Part shown: piece after piece, positions 44,832-55,611 of the stretch | How positions within the stretch are numbered: the first letter of the stretch is position 1 | Layout: each line of letters starts with the position of its first letter | From: Saprolegnia diclina VS20 | Lineage: Eukaryota > Oomycota > Saprolegniomycetes > Saprolegniales > Saprolegniaceae | Assembly: GCF_000281045.1 (NCBI RefSeq) | Contig: NW_008246073.1 | Location: 760,213-824,212 of the forward strand | Length of the DNA: 64,000 bases | Reading direction: 5' to 3' | Position numbers and translations under genes: made by a program | Notes under the pieces: generated by a model | Database searches by the model: none | What the model was told of the DNA's origin: nothing | What the model saw: only the letters and a program-made list of their open reading frames with translations

Positions 44832-46089
44832 CCGGATGCTGTCATAAGGCTAACCGCACGCAACATCGCGTTTCAGTTTTCGCGCCACGTGCTCCGCGAC
44901 ACGCGACGCTTGGACGGTGTAAACAAACGCGAGGCGGCAAAGATGGCGTCGACAGCGCACTGGGCGCAGCAGCTTCACCTTATTTCCGCAGCAGCCGTAG
45001 CAGTTTCGAGCCGAAATCAATTCTCGTGCCAAATCAACGCTACTATATAGTACCTCTCCCACTCGCCTGGTCACTCGCTGTGGCATGACATTGGATAGCG
45101 CAAGAGAAGAGTCGGGAACACAAAGTCATGTTCTTTGTGGTGCCACGGCTCGCGTTATCGCAGCTGGTCGGAGAGCGATCTGGTGCGACCAGCCGGGCGT
45201 GTCATCGCTTGCGCTTGTACGATCGCAGCGTCTTGGTTGCCCATCGTCCAGAGCCAGGCCGTCGAATGCGAGCTGCATTCTTTTGTCATTCAGAGGGGAG
45301 GAAGGAAGAAGGAATTGCTTCGAAGGACCGAACAGAGACAAAGGCGGTGAAGTTGACGTTTGCGACACAGCTGATGGCGATTGCGGTCTTCGCAACTCGG
45401 TACTCATGCCTGGCTGGATGTCCTCGCTGACATTACTTGAGTACGGATGATCGACGTAACAGTAGCGTCCAGTGGCCGCGAAAAATGCGCGTGCAAGCAC
45501 TGTCAACAGAAAGGATGGATTAGTAGCACCAACGCATCCGCGGCGACGCCTCGCGCTTCCTAATACGGTACAAGATCACTGTCGTCGCCGCAAAGGAGTA
45601 GCTTTGACGACGACTCGCACCGAAGACTCTCCCTCACGGCCACATCAATTTATGGCCACATCCCCAGCAGCGACAAACAAACTCGTACCCAAGTGAGTGC
45701 ACCCAGTGTATCAGCAGATGCGAAACACAAGCTGGCGCGGAGCAAACTACCGTTAGACTGCATCTTCGTCGCCATGGTGGTTTGGTAAAAGACTCCCGAG
45801 GAATCCCACGCTCCGTCTTCTACGGGGATACCAATATGTGTGCGCATTGGCGGCTGCTTTCCAGTCGCTCCTCGCGTCAGGTACTACAGTACACCGTTCG
45901 TATTACATGCGCCCGGCGTGCACCGGTAGTCGGCCGTACACATGTGTAAAGGCAATCGCCGGGACAAAATTGAGCAAGAATGATGGATGGCTATGCCCAG
46001 CTGGCACGGCAACTGATTGCGACGCTTGGCACTGACCTTTTTATGGGAGCTCAGTGTAACGTTGGCTGGCCAACCGGCACACAACCGAG
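44832..46089. other. Intergenic region, 1.26 kb
   Basis: The region lies between the BLTP2-like gene (minus) and the first cyclase gene (plus). A TACTATATAG stretch lies near 45040. Minus-strand 45126-45506 is open for 126 codons but has no domain. I see no supported gene. Confidence 0.5.
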
Positions 46090-48052
46090 ATGCTGCCAAT
46101 CTGGACGATCCTGGGCCTCCTCGCGCTCGTCCTGTCCTTCTCCTGCATGGCCATGGCGCTTTGGTCCATGCACCACTCGATGAAGTATATGCAGTCGTGC
46201 GTCTTCCGCGCGACTTTTGCCTACCTCGTCTCGCGCAGCGTGCATGCAATCGCGTGGAGCGTCGTCTCGATCTTCTTTATCGACCAGTTTGTCGGGAACG
46301 AATCGTCTGCCTGGCTGCACCTGGACTCGTACCATGATGCTGGCGGCTTTCGTCTCCTCCGCCACGACGAGTCGCCCAACGGGAAAGAGGATCCACCGAC
46401 TGAGGTTATCATCATGGTCTTCTTTGGCGACGCAGCAACCGTCTCGGGCGCGCTCTGGATGCTCGTGCTCGTCGTCGAGCTTATCAAGCTCGCGGTACAC
46501 TGCCCGTGTCGTCCTACATTGATCCTCATCAACTGACAACATAGAAAAAATCCCTTGACCGCGGCTCGTTCCAAGAGAAATGGACGTTCAAGCGCTACAC
46601 GATAGTCAACGTCGTCATTGTTGGCATTTACACCATCGTACGCCTCTCCATCGATGTGGAAACCCACTGATTCTTTTGCCCCTAGCTCTCCTTTGCGATC
46701 GATGGACCAGGTTTTTGGACTGGCCGGTACGTCGCCGTCCTCGTCACTTCCAACGTCCTCCAAGCGCTCGTCATTGGCACCGTCACGGCCGGGTGCGTTT
46801 CTTTTTCCTTTTGTTCAACAAGCTCACAAACGACCAGGGTCTACTACCTCCGGTCGCACAGCCGCAAGTTCGAGTCCGTCGACGGGCAAGTGATCCAGTC
46901 GCCGCTATATTTGCGCCTCAAGCGCATCTTGTACGCTCCGTGTCATCATCGAACGAAGTTTGAGCAGTTTGTGTAGAACGGTGTACATCACCACGTCGCT
47001 CCCGTACCTCATTGTGGGCTGGTTCATGCTCGCAAGCGACGCACCCGGTAACTTTATGCCGCGCTGGCTCATGGGCTCGTCCATCGTGCTCTTCAATGCA
47101 TCCGGCTGCGTCTTTGCCCTCGTTCTCGTTGGCAGCCAAGAATGCTTCAATTCATGCCTCGGTCCGTCCAACGAGACGCGGCTCACTGTCACGCAAGCGT
47201 CCCAAAATACGGACGCGCCATTGGAGCACCCGGTCTTTGTCAACACGGACATTGAGTCGTCGAGCTTGCTCTGGGGCCAACTTGGCCAGACCATGCACGA
47301 CGCCCAGGAGCTCCATGACAACCTTCTCCGGTCGCTCCTTGTCAAACACAACGGGTACGAGATCACGACTTGCGGGGACGCGTTCCAGCTCGCGTTCCAC
47401 TGCATCCCAGACGCCGTCGCCTACTGCTTGGATGTCCAGTTGGAGCTCATGAACCAGCCGTGGCCCGTCGAATTTGTCGACTCGGGTCTTCCCGGCAGCC
47501 TCACCGTCTCGATCCGCACCAAGCACGTACCGCTGACAAAGCCCAAGCACATGTATTTATTCCACGGCATCCGCGTGCGCATGGGGATCCATGCAGCGTC
47601 CGAAGCCGAGGGCCAGCTCTTCCACCAAGTGCACCCGGTGACGCACCGGACAACGTACGTCGGTCTCTCGGAGCTCATTGGGCGCGAAGTCAGCGACGTG
47701 GGCCATGGCGGACAGATCGTCGTGACGGCGCCGATCGCCAAGTGGCTCGAAACCGAAGCCAGCAAGAACTCGCGATGGGCGCAAGATCACGCGTTCGCCG
47801 TCCAAGACATGGGTAGGACAAACAATCCTAACGGTGTTGAACCGCCACTCATACCGGTATGTAGGCGTCTATCGCATCTCGGATCTCAAAATCGACCTCG
47901 GGATCGCCGAAGTCGTCCCCGCGGCGCTGCGCGAGCGAAGCGCACACTTTGGCTCGATTGCCAATTTGCAAAGCCGCACGTCGTACGAGCCGTCCGAGAG
48001 CATGCGCTATGGCCTCGTGCGCTCACCGCGTGAAGTCGCCATCTTTGTCTAG
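46090..48052 (+). CDS. Seven-helix membrane protein with C-terminal class III cyclase domain, copy 1
   Basis: Six exons, with introns at 46495-46544, 46638-46685, 46793-46837, 46931-46976 and 47813-47864, give 574 codons. Seven hydrophobic segments occupy residues ~4-25, 40-64, 105-134, 150-168, 181-206, 230-250 and 260-282. Positively charged loops fall on the predicted cytoplasmic side, and a sequon lies in the long first extracellular loop (VGNESS). This is a GPCR-like layout. Residues ~320-520 form a class III nucleotidyl cyclase domain close to kinetoplastid receptor cyclases: FVNTDIESSSLLWGQLG, YEITTCGDAF, GIRVRMGIH and GREVSD..HGGQIVVT. Both metal-binding Asp are present. The usual substrate Lys is Thr and the transition-state Asn is Glu, so activity and nucleotide preference are open. 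Confidence 0.88.
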
Positions 48053-48841
48053 TCGTTCTCGACGCCTTATTTATTATTGTATCCACTTTTGTTTTGGGCA
48101 AGTCCGGAAGTATACACGTCGTGTTGGTCAGAGCTAGCAAAGAAAGGCCGTCGATTCGAGACTCACTCGATCGTGAGACCGACGACGACCCATCGTGTGC
48201 GCTTCAGATACTTCATTCTCCCACAAGACATGACCTCCCACTGTGCCTCTACGGCATCACTGCATCAAGCACAGACAAGCGAGAGCTTGATATTACACGT
48301 CGAGTAGCTACAGCGTGTACTGTAGCATCAAGTAGCTATCTCATGTACCTTGATATACTGTACACAATGGCGTTGACACCTCGACTGTGAAATGCAAATA
48401 GGCACCTGGCGTCGACCGCACGACCGAGCGGAGAAACGGTGAAGGAGGCGCACGGAAGCCGTAAACTAATAACAGAAGTCCCTAGGTGCTGCACCGCCTC
48501 TCGGGTGATCAAGACACTGGCTATTCAAGCCGATTCGAAGACGGTGCGAATCTCTAATGTCGTTTGCAGGTGCCAAAGAGTCTCTAGGTCGGTAGCCTTC
48601 GTAGGCCTCGTGGAGACGACTGCAGAGCCTACTCGAGTCCTTGACTGTGGGGTCGAGCGGCCCGAATGAGGTCCAAAAAACGACCTTTGCAAGTCCCAAC
48701 GCTTCAAAGGTCTCGCGACGTTGCGACACGGACAGCACATGTCGCATTGCGTATGGCTCAATAATTTGACATTTTAGCCAATGGCCTTGCAGGAGGCCAC
48801 CACAAGGATCAACCCGAGCAGCATTTCAGGAATAGACGACG
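48053..48841. other. Intergenic region between cyclase copies 1 and 2
   Basis: This is about 0.8 kb. A 93-codon minus frame at 48466-48747 looks mildly protein-like (LGLAKVVFWTSFGPLD) but has no start context or domain, and I do not call it. Confidence 0.5.
48771..48782 (+). promoter_or_regulatory. CCAAT-type promoter element
   Basis: ATTTTAGCCAAT lies about 60-70 bp upstream of the ATG of cyclase copy 2. It is the same ATTTTAGCCAAT/ATTGGCTAAAAT core as elsewhere in the window. Confidence 0.45.
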
Positions 48842-50810
48842 ATGCTGCCAATATGGAGCCTCATCTACGTGCTCGTGCTCTTCGTCTCGTTCATCGCGAC
48901 GTCCATGGCCGTGTACACCATGTTCCGCCTGAAGCGGCGCATCCGAACCTGCGTCTTCTACGCCACATACGCGTACTTTATCTCACGCACGGTCTACTCG
49001 CTCACGCGCGCGGTCGTCCTCGCCGCTGTCGTCGACCAGTTCTTCCAGGCCAACTCGACGTGGATGGAGATCGATAGCCTCCGCGACGTGAGCGCCTTTA
49101 GCCCGCTCACCGACAGCTCCAACGATCCAACCTTGGACGCGCCGCCCAACGTCGTCATGTGGTTCCTCCTCATTGGCGACGCCGCACTCATTGCAGGCGC
49201 GCTTTGGATGCTCGTGCTCGTGCTGGAGCTCGTGCGCTTGGCGCGCAAGGCCATGGACCGCGGTTCGATCCGCGAAGCCCGCACAATCAAGTACTATGGC
49301 GCCGCCATCATGGTCCTTGTGCTTTCGTACTTTGCGGTACGTGCGCTGTCTATTGTGGGGATGACGCTACAACATATTCTAATGCACTAGCTCTCGTTCG
49401 TGCTCTCGACGGGGCGCACGGAAGGCACGATGCCCAACACGATGACTGTGAGCTTTTACTCGGGGCGGTTCAAGTCGGTGCTCATTACTGCGATTTCGAT
49501 TCAATCGGGCGTCATCCTGCTCGTCGCCACGGCGTACGTGGCGTTTTGCTTTATCGTGCATGGATGCTGACTACGCCTACGTGTAGGATGTGGTTTTTGC
49601 GCCGACGCGGCCGCAACTTTGAAAGCGTCGACGGCGAGCTCACGACGTCGCCGCTCTACATGCGTCTCAAGCGCATCCTGTACGATCGTACTCGTGTGTA
49701 TGCTGGCACCTCACGCCTCTTGTAGCTCAGTCTACTGCATCATGTCGCTTCCGTACATTGCCATGACGTGGCTCTCGCTCATTTGCTCGCTTCTCGATAC
49801 TGAGTGTCCGTCCGTGCTTCTCGGTATCGCAACGATTTTGTACTTTGCGTCGGGTCTAGCCTTTGCCATCGTCATGGTCGGAAGCCAACAGTGCTGCTAC
49901 GCGTGTCTCTTGCCCGCGGACGAAGTGCGCACGGCCCAACTCCACTTATCGCCGAGCCCCAAGCACGCGCAGTCCCCGGTTGCGTACCCCGTCTTTGTCA
50001 ACACCGACATTGAATCCTCAAGCTTGCTCTGGGGCCAGCTTGGCCAGACCATGCACGACGCCCAAGAGCTTCACGACAACCTCCTAAGATCGCTGATTGT
50101 CAAGCACCATGGGTACGAGATCACGACCTGCGGCGACGCGTTCCAGCTCGCGTTCCAGTCCATTGCGGACGCTGTTGCCTACTGCTTGGATGTCCAGTTG
50201 GAGCTCATGAACCAGCCGTGGCCCGTCGAATTTGTCGACTCGGGTCTTCCCGGCAGTCTTACTGTCTCGATCCGCACCAAGCACGTACCGCTGACAAAGC
50301 CCAAGCACATGTATTTATTCCACGGCATCCGCGTGCGCATGGGGATCCATGCAGCGTCCGAAGCCGAGGGCCAGCTTTTCCACCAAGTGCACCCGGTGAC
50401 GCACCGGACAACGTACGTCGGTCTCTCGGAGCTCATTGGGCGCGAAGTCAGCGATCTCGGCAACGGCGGGCAGATCGTCGTGACGACCCCGATCGCCAAG
50501 TGGCTCGAGTCGCAAGCGCTGGCCGATACCGAGTGGAGCAACGCCAACCCGTTCGTCGTGCAAGATCTCGGTACGAGCTCCTTCTATCTCGTTCTACCGC
50601 GCTAATGTGCTGCGTGTAGGGGTCTACCGCGTCGCAGACCTCAAGATCGATTTGGGTCTGGCCGAAGTGCTGCCGCTGGCGCTCAAAGATCGCCGCGCGC
50701 ACTTTCAATCGATTGCGAATGTGCAAAGTCGCAAGTCGTATACGCGGCACGATAGCACCGCGTACGGCCTCGTTGGCTCGCCACGAGATACGCTCGCGCG
50801 TTTAGTCTAG
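48842..50810 (+). CDS. Seven-helix membrane protein with C-terminal class III cyclase domain, copy 2
   Basis: Five exons, with introns at 49337-49390, 49534-49586, 49680-49725 and 50571-50619, give 589 codons. The membrane half parallels copy 1 (LPIWSLIYVLVLFVSF, GDAALIAGALWMLVLVLELVRLA, SLPYIAMTWLSLICSLL, LYFASGLAFAIVMVGSQ) but is clearly diverged. The cyclase half is nearly identical to copy 1, including FVNTDIESSSLLWGQLG, YEITTCGDAF, GIRVRMGIH and the Thr and Glu substitutions. It lacks the first intron of copies 1 and 3: the RLA-RKAMDRG junction is uninterrupted. It also has an extended loop of about 12 residues before helix 5 (STGRTEGTMPNTM). The gene appears intact. Confidence 0.88.
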
Positions 50811-51558
50811 TCTAGTCGAATAGAAGTATAGTAATTTAGTATGTATTGGTATTCTCGTCGTCGTGGTGAGAGTGTCAAGTCGTGGACGCTCCTCACGCCA
50901 CGTAATCGCCCGGGTCGTGTAGACAGTTGATGATGGAGTAATACGACAAAACAATTGTACTATAAAGTGGCTACTGCCCCAACATGGACAGCGAAGAACG
51001 ATCGCGCGACTTGCAGCGTCATAGCTTGGCTTTGCGGACCGTCCACGTGGGAGGATTCTTTCGTGGACAGGCGGCGCCGATTTTTGTCCCTATGGACGCC
51101 GCGTCCTGGCCCGCGTGGCGTGCGTGCAATGGACGCTGACTCGTATGCTTGGCGCACGTCGCATCTGCGTATACGCGGTGCTTGCGAGGGTTGCTTGGTG
51201 CGGACACGCTTTCGCGCCATGATGAAGTCGAAAATTGGTCGTAATCACGATGCCGAATGGGATTCCATATCCAACTGCAAACGCCCATATCTTATCCCAG
51301 CTGGTCGCCACGCGTGCGGGTGGCTTGGGTCGGTTGTTACGCGCACGCTGGCTCGCGCGAGGTAAACTGGTGCGGCGACGAACGCGCATGGTGGCACGCC
51401 CGCCCTGTCGCGTCCATGTGCCGTTTCAATATGGTTCTTGCGATGTTTCAATATGGTCAAAACGAAGTTCGAAGCCATAAAGTGGCATTAGACATGGCGT
51501 GTCCAAGCTGTTCTTGCAGGCGCCTGGCGCATCATTCGGCCTTCTCTCCACGACGCAC
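50811..51558. other. Intergenic region between cyclase copies 2 and 3
   Basis: This is about 0.75 kb. A short direct repeat, TTTCAATATGGT, occurs at about 51423 and 51446, roughly 110-135 bp upstream of the copy 3 ATG. No gene is visible. Confidence 0.5.
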
Positions 51559-53582
51559 ATGGCCGACGACGGCTTCTTCCCGGTCTGGACTTCGGTCTAC
51601 CTCGTCGTGCTCCTCATCTCGCTAACTGCTACGTCCCTTGCTGTGTGGTCGCTCAAGCGGTCGCTCTGTGCCATCCAGTCGTGTGTCTACTATGCGACGC
51701 TTTGGTACTTTGTGTGGAAGTCGCTCTTTGCGCTGTCGCGGACCGCGCTCATGTGCGCGTTCCTCGCCGAGTTCCGCGCGCCCTCGTCGCCTTGGCTCAA
51801 CCGCACTGCAGCCAACGACGTAGGCAGCCTACGGCTGCTTGGCCAGCGCACGTACAATGCGACGGGCGACTCGAGCATCCCTGTCCCGACGTACGTGGTG
51901 TGGATCTTGTTCCTTGGCGACGCAGCGTTACTTTCGGGTGTTCTATGGATGCTCATCTTGGTCCTCGAGCTCACGCGCCTTGCGGTACTTTGCACTTGCC
52001 AAATGTGGCGATCTTGGAGGCTCATACGACAATGTGCGTAGAAGAAGACGATGGACCGCGGCCCGCTCCGTGAAAAGCAAGTGCGCCGCAACTACCTCGT
52101 CTCGACGACGCTTATCGTCGCGCTCTACTTTGTCGTACGCACCGACTGCGACAGTCATCTGGAGACTCATGCGTGGCTGCATAGCTTTGCCAAGTGCTCT
52201 CGAAAGGCGGTCTCTTCTCCAACAACACAAAGCTCATCAACATCGTCTCCAACATCATGCAGACGATCGTCATCATCGCAGTCGCTTTTGGGTACCTGGC
52301 ACCTGTCGAGGATTCGCAAGCGCTCATGCCGATATAGCATGGTGAGCCTGCGCCAACACGGCCAAAAGTTTGAAGGCGTAAGCGGCGAGATCGAGCAGTC
52401 ACCGCTCTACAGCCGCCTCAAGCGCATCTTGTATCTTGTCACTACGTCTGCTCGTATCTCACGTTTGACGTGCGTAGGATCGTCTTTATGATGTTTTCCT
52501 TGCCGTTCACGGTCGTCAACTGGTACGGCGTCTCGGCGGCCGGCGACGCGGCCGAGACGATTCCGGATGCGCTCCTGGGCATCACGCAGCTGCTCTACTT
52601 CGCCTCGGGTCTCTTTTTCGCGCTCGTCATGGTCGCGAGCCAAGACTGCTGCACGGCGTGCATGCGGTCGCGCGACGCAACGCGGACCCGCAGTCGGTAC
52701 GGTGACTGGGCCGCCTCCGTGGCGCACGCGCCCATGCAAAACCCCGTCTTTGTCAACACAGACATTGAGTCGTCGAGCTACCTCTGGGGGCAGCTCGGGC
52801 AAACCATGCACGCCGCGCAGGAGCTCCACGACGACCTCCTACGATCACTCCTCGTCAAGCACCAAGGCTACGAGATCACGACGTGCGGTGACGCGTTCCA
52901 GCTCGCATTCCACTCAATCCCAGACGCGGTTGCCTACTGCTTGGACGTTCAGCTGCAGCTTCTGCATGTGCCGTGGCCGATCGAGCTGATCGAGTCGTAC
53001 CTCGCCGGCAGCATCACGGTTGCGATGCCAAAGCCGTCGGTGCTTCCCACGCGGCACAAGCACCCGTACCTCTTTCGCGGTCTCCGCGTACGTATGGGTA
53101 TCCACGCATCGAGCTCTGAAGAAGGTCAGCTCTTTACCAACGTCCACCCGGTGACCCAGCGCACCACGTACGTGGGTTTGGCCGAGATGATTGGTCGCGA
53201 AGTCAGCGACCTCGGCAGTGGCGGTCAGATCATTGTGACGGCCCGCGTCGCGCGTTTTCTACGCGACAAGATTGAGAGCCAAGATGGCTGGTGGCACGAG
53301 AACCCGTGCTTGATGCAGGATCTAGGTACACTGGCGGCTCATATAGGACACCTGACTGATATTACGATGATGGGGTTAGGTGTCTACCGCATCAACGACC
53401 TCAAGATCGACTTGGGGATCGCCGAAGTGGTGCCACTCGCTCTGAAAGACCGCGCGCGGCTCTTTCCCGAGATTGGCAACGTCCGAAGCCGCAAATCGTA
53501 CCGGCGCCACGACAGCACCGCGTACGACCTCTTGATGTCCCCTGCCGACCCGTGCGAGTCCCTCCGCGGTGTCGAGTGTTAA
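51559..53582 (+). CDS. Seven-helix membrane protein with C-terminal class III cyclase domain, copy 3
   Basis: Six exons, with introns at 51985-52041, 52135-52184, 52292-52337, 52431-52477 and 53326-53379, give 590 codons. The internal exons of 93, 107 and 93 nt have exactly the same lengths as in copy 1. The N-terminus is MADDGFFPVWTSVYLVVLL. The loop between helices 2 and 3 has two sequons (NRT, NAT). The cyclase half (FVNTDIESSSYLWGQLG, YEITTCGDAF, GLRVRMGIH, AEMIGREVSD) keeps both metal Asp and the Arg, and shares the Thr and Glu substitutions. It is more diverged from copies 1 and 2 than they are from each other. The C-terminus is longer and ends SLRGVEC. All three copies are in the same orientation. 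Confidence 0.88.
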
Positions 53583-54189
53583 GTTATAAGCGTCCAACTA
53601 TTCGTGCTATACACTAAACTACTATGACTTAAGTTAATATACTAGTATGAAGCTAAAAACATTTCGGCGGCTCACATCAGGAAGGGAATATTCCCTTGCA
53701 GTCTGGACGTTCATAAAACCAAGGCCATAAATATATGGCCTTGATAAAACTACCGTCTTGGTAACGTGCCAACTAGGTATTGAAATCTGACGACACGTAT
53801 CGGTAAACATCGACGCTCTGCGCGGCACCATTTTCTTGGCCACAGTCATTTGATCAACTTGATTACATGGCCACCTCCAAGAACGTTGCTCCATCTGATC
53901 ACAACTTGATACTTATTAATAACACCACAGCGCAAACAGGGGTAAACATATCCTTTACCCCGTGCACAATTGTGCAAGTACGGTACAATTGTACTAATAT
54001 GTGTAGGCGCTGCTCGCTTCTTGTTCACAGCGCGCTAGTTCCGAGCGAGATCATCGGGTCGAAAAGTTTGCACTCGTCCTTCACAGCACTTGGATTGATT
54101 CCGTGCTTTGTTGGAGCACATACAGCTCGTCCCATTGCAGGGAGAAAGAAAACGCTGACAGTTGCACCGCAGGACCAACACAACCAGAT
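53583..54189. other. AT-rich intergenic region before the transposon
   Basis: This is about 0.6 kb of AT-rich sequence, with a hairpin at 53721-53742. No gene is visible. Open frames are short and show no domain. Confidence 0.5.
53721..53742. repeat. Perfect hairpin, 9-bp stem
   Basis: AAGGCCATA and its exact reverse complement TATGGCCTT are separated by AATA. The hairpin is located about 140 bp downstream of the cyclase copy 3 stop. A role in 3' processing is possible but unsupported. Confidence 0.7.
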
Positions 54190-54199
54190 CAATAATAAC
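54190..54199. repeat. Target-site duplication, left
   Basis: The decamer CAATAATAAC directly abuts the left terminal inverted repeat and is repeated exactly at 57543-57552. Confidence 0.75.
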
Positions 54200-54456
54200 G
54201 AGTATTTTTCACTTGGTCCCAATTTTGGCGATATATTATCAATTGGTCCCCAACTTTTTGCCAATATTATCACTTGGTCCCCAAGCCATTTGATTGGCCG
54301 AAATAGGCCAAATTATCGAAGCTGATTGGACGGAACCACAGCAATTCCTGCAGCCCAGCACGGTTGCTCTAGCACTAAATAGTGTCCAGACACGTTTAGC
54401 AACTCATACTATTGGATGTAAATATAACAAATAGTGTGAGTGGCCGGGCAAGTGGG

Positions 54457-54542
54457 CCATTTCGAAGGTACCCCACCCCACCAGACCAAGGATGGAGGCC
54501 AAGCGGGTAGTAAACGTGATGCAGGCAACAAGAGGCGGTGAA
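54457..54542. repeat. Internal inverted repeat, left copy
   Basis: These 86 bases match the reverse complement of 55612-55697 with about one mismatch, nested inside the transposon. Confidence 0.75.
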
Positions 54543-54685
54543 GCCAAGTGTGTTGGATACTAGGGAAATGCTAGAGTGAGCATCAAGATCGCTAGCTATC
54601 CGCGAAGAGCTATCGGGTGGCCAGGAGGCACTCTGTACAAATGCACATACTATGTCGTAGTTGTTCCGTCTATGAGGGACAATAG

Positions 54686-54750
54686 AACAGTTGATGACCC
54701 ATCTACTGGTAAAACAAGAGCGTCCCTGAGATCTCCTATGCGGTAGATCT
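54686..54750. repeat. 65-bp direct repeat flanking the gap, left copy
   Basis: This copy is identical to 54851-54915 on the other side of the 100-N gap. The pair probably marks an unresolved overlap in the assembly. Confidence 0.85.
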
Positions 54751-54850
54751 NNNNNNNNNNNNNNNNNNNNNNNNNNNNNNNNNNNNNNNNNNNNNNNNNN
54801 NNNNNNNNNNNNNNNNNNNNNNNNNNNNNNNNNNNNNNNNNNNNNNNNNN
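54751..54850. other. Assembly gap (100 N)
   Basis: A run of exactly 100 N, the conventional placeholder for a gap of unknown size, lies inside the transposon. Confidence 0.99.
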
Positions 54851-54915
54851 AACAGTTGATGACCCATCTACTGGTAAAACAAGAGCGTCCCTGAGATCTC
54901 CTATGCGGTAGATCT
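54851..54915. repeat. 65-bp direct repeat flanking the gap, right copy
   Basis: This copy is identical to 54686-54750. Confidence 0.85.
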
Positions 54916-55611
54916 CTCGGTTATGCTAGACCGCCTGATTTGTCAAACCCGTCGGTGCCGAGTACAGACGCATAATGGTGGTGCTTGATGGAGGCCCCAA
55001 AGTAAAAAGCTCGGTCGGTAGAAGTGCTTGCTATCATTGAGCCCCACGAATGTCCAGGAGGAGCCACGGCAAGAACGTGTAGCTCGCGTCACTCTATCAC
55101 AAAGCTTGGATGATACATAATCGTGGACTACAAAAGCTACCTGAGCCGTCAGAGACGCAATGACCCCGACCTTGACATGAGCCACGAAGACATCCGGCAA
55201 CGCCGACCCACCACCGTCCGACTATCATGTTCCATGAGTGGTTGGAAGGGTGGATGCGCATATTTAAACCAGGATTGTTGTTGCCAATGCGCGTGCCGAG
55301 ATCTAGTGTGCACCAGCTTGTGCACGTTTGTCATGGACACGGCTTCTCGCACGGAGGCTCTGCTCATCGACATGTAAGTGTCCGAGTGCTCAAGATTTAC
55401 TTCTATACATCGGAAAGAAGTTGTGTGTGCGGTTTCCGTTTACATAGCGTCGTCGCGTACTCTTCACGACGTAGTGGCCTTTCGCTGTCGTCCTTTTGCG
55501 TCTTCGAGCCTACGGAAGTTGTTCAATTGTCAGTCTTAATTGTGCCATCGCATCAAGTAGTACCGCGTTTGGCCACCTTGACACTGAACCTGTTCTGGAG
55601 TGCGAAGAGGG

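Noticed and set aside
45126-45506. A 126-codon Ser/Pro-rich minus-strand frame
   Set aside because: It is low complexity with no domain and lies in a 1.26-kb intergenic region with no other coding signal.
48466-48747. A 93-codon minus-strand frame between cyclase copies 1 and 2
   Set aside because: It looks faintly protein-like but is short, has no family match that I know, and no supporting splice sites.
54943-55373. Minus-strand frames in the transposon, tested as a possible transposase or retrotransposon polyprotein
   Set aside because: No DDE, RNase H, integrase or reverse-transcriptase motif could be found in any frame, and stops interrupt every frame.
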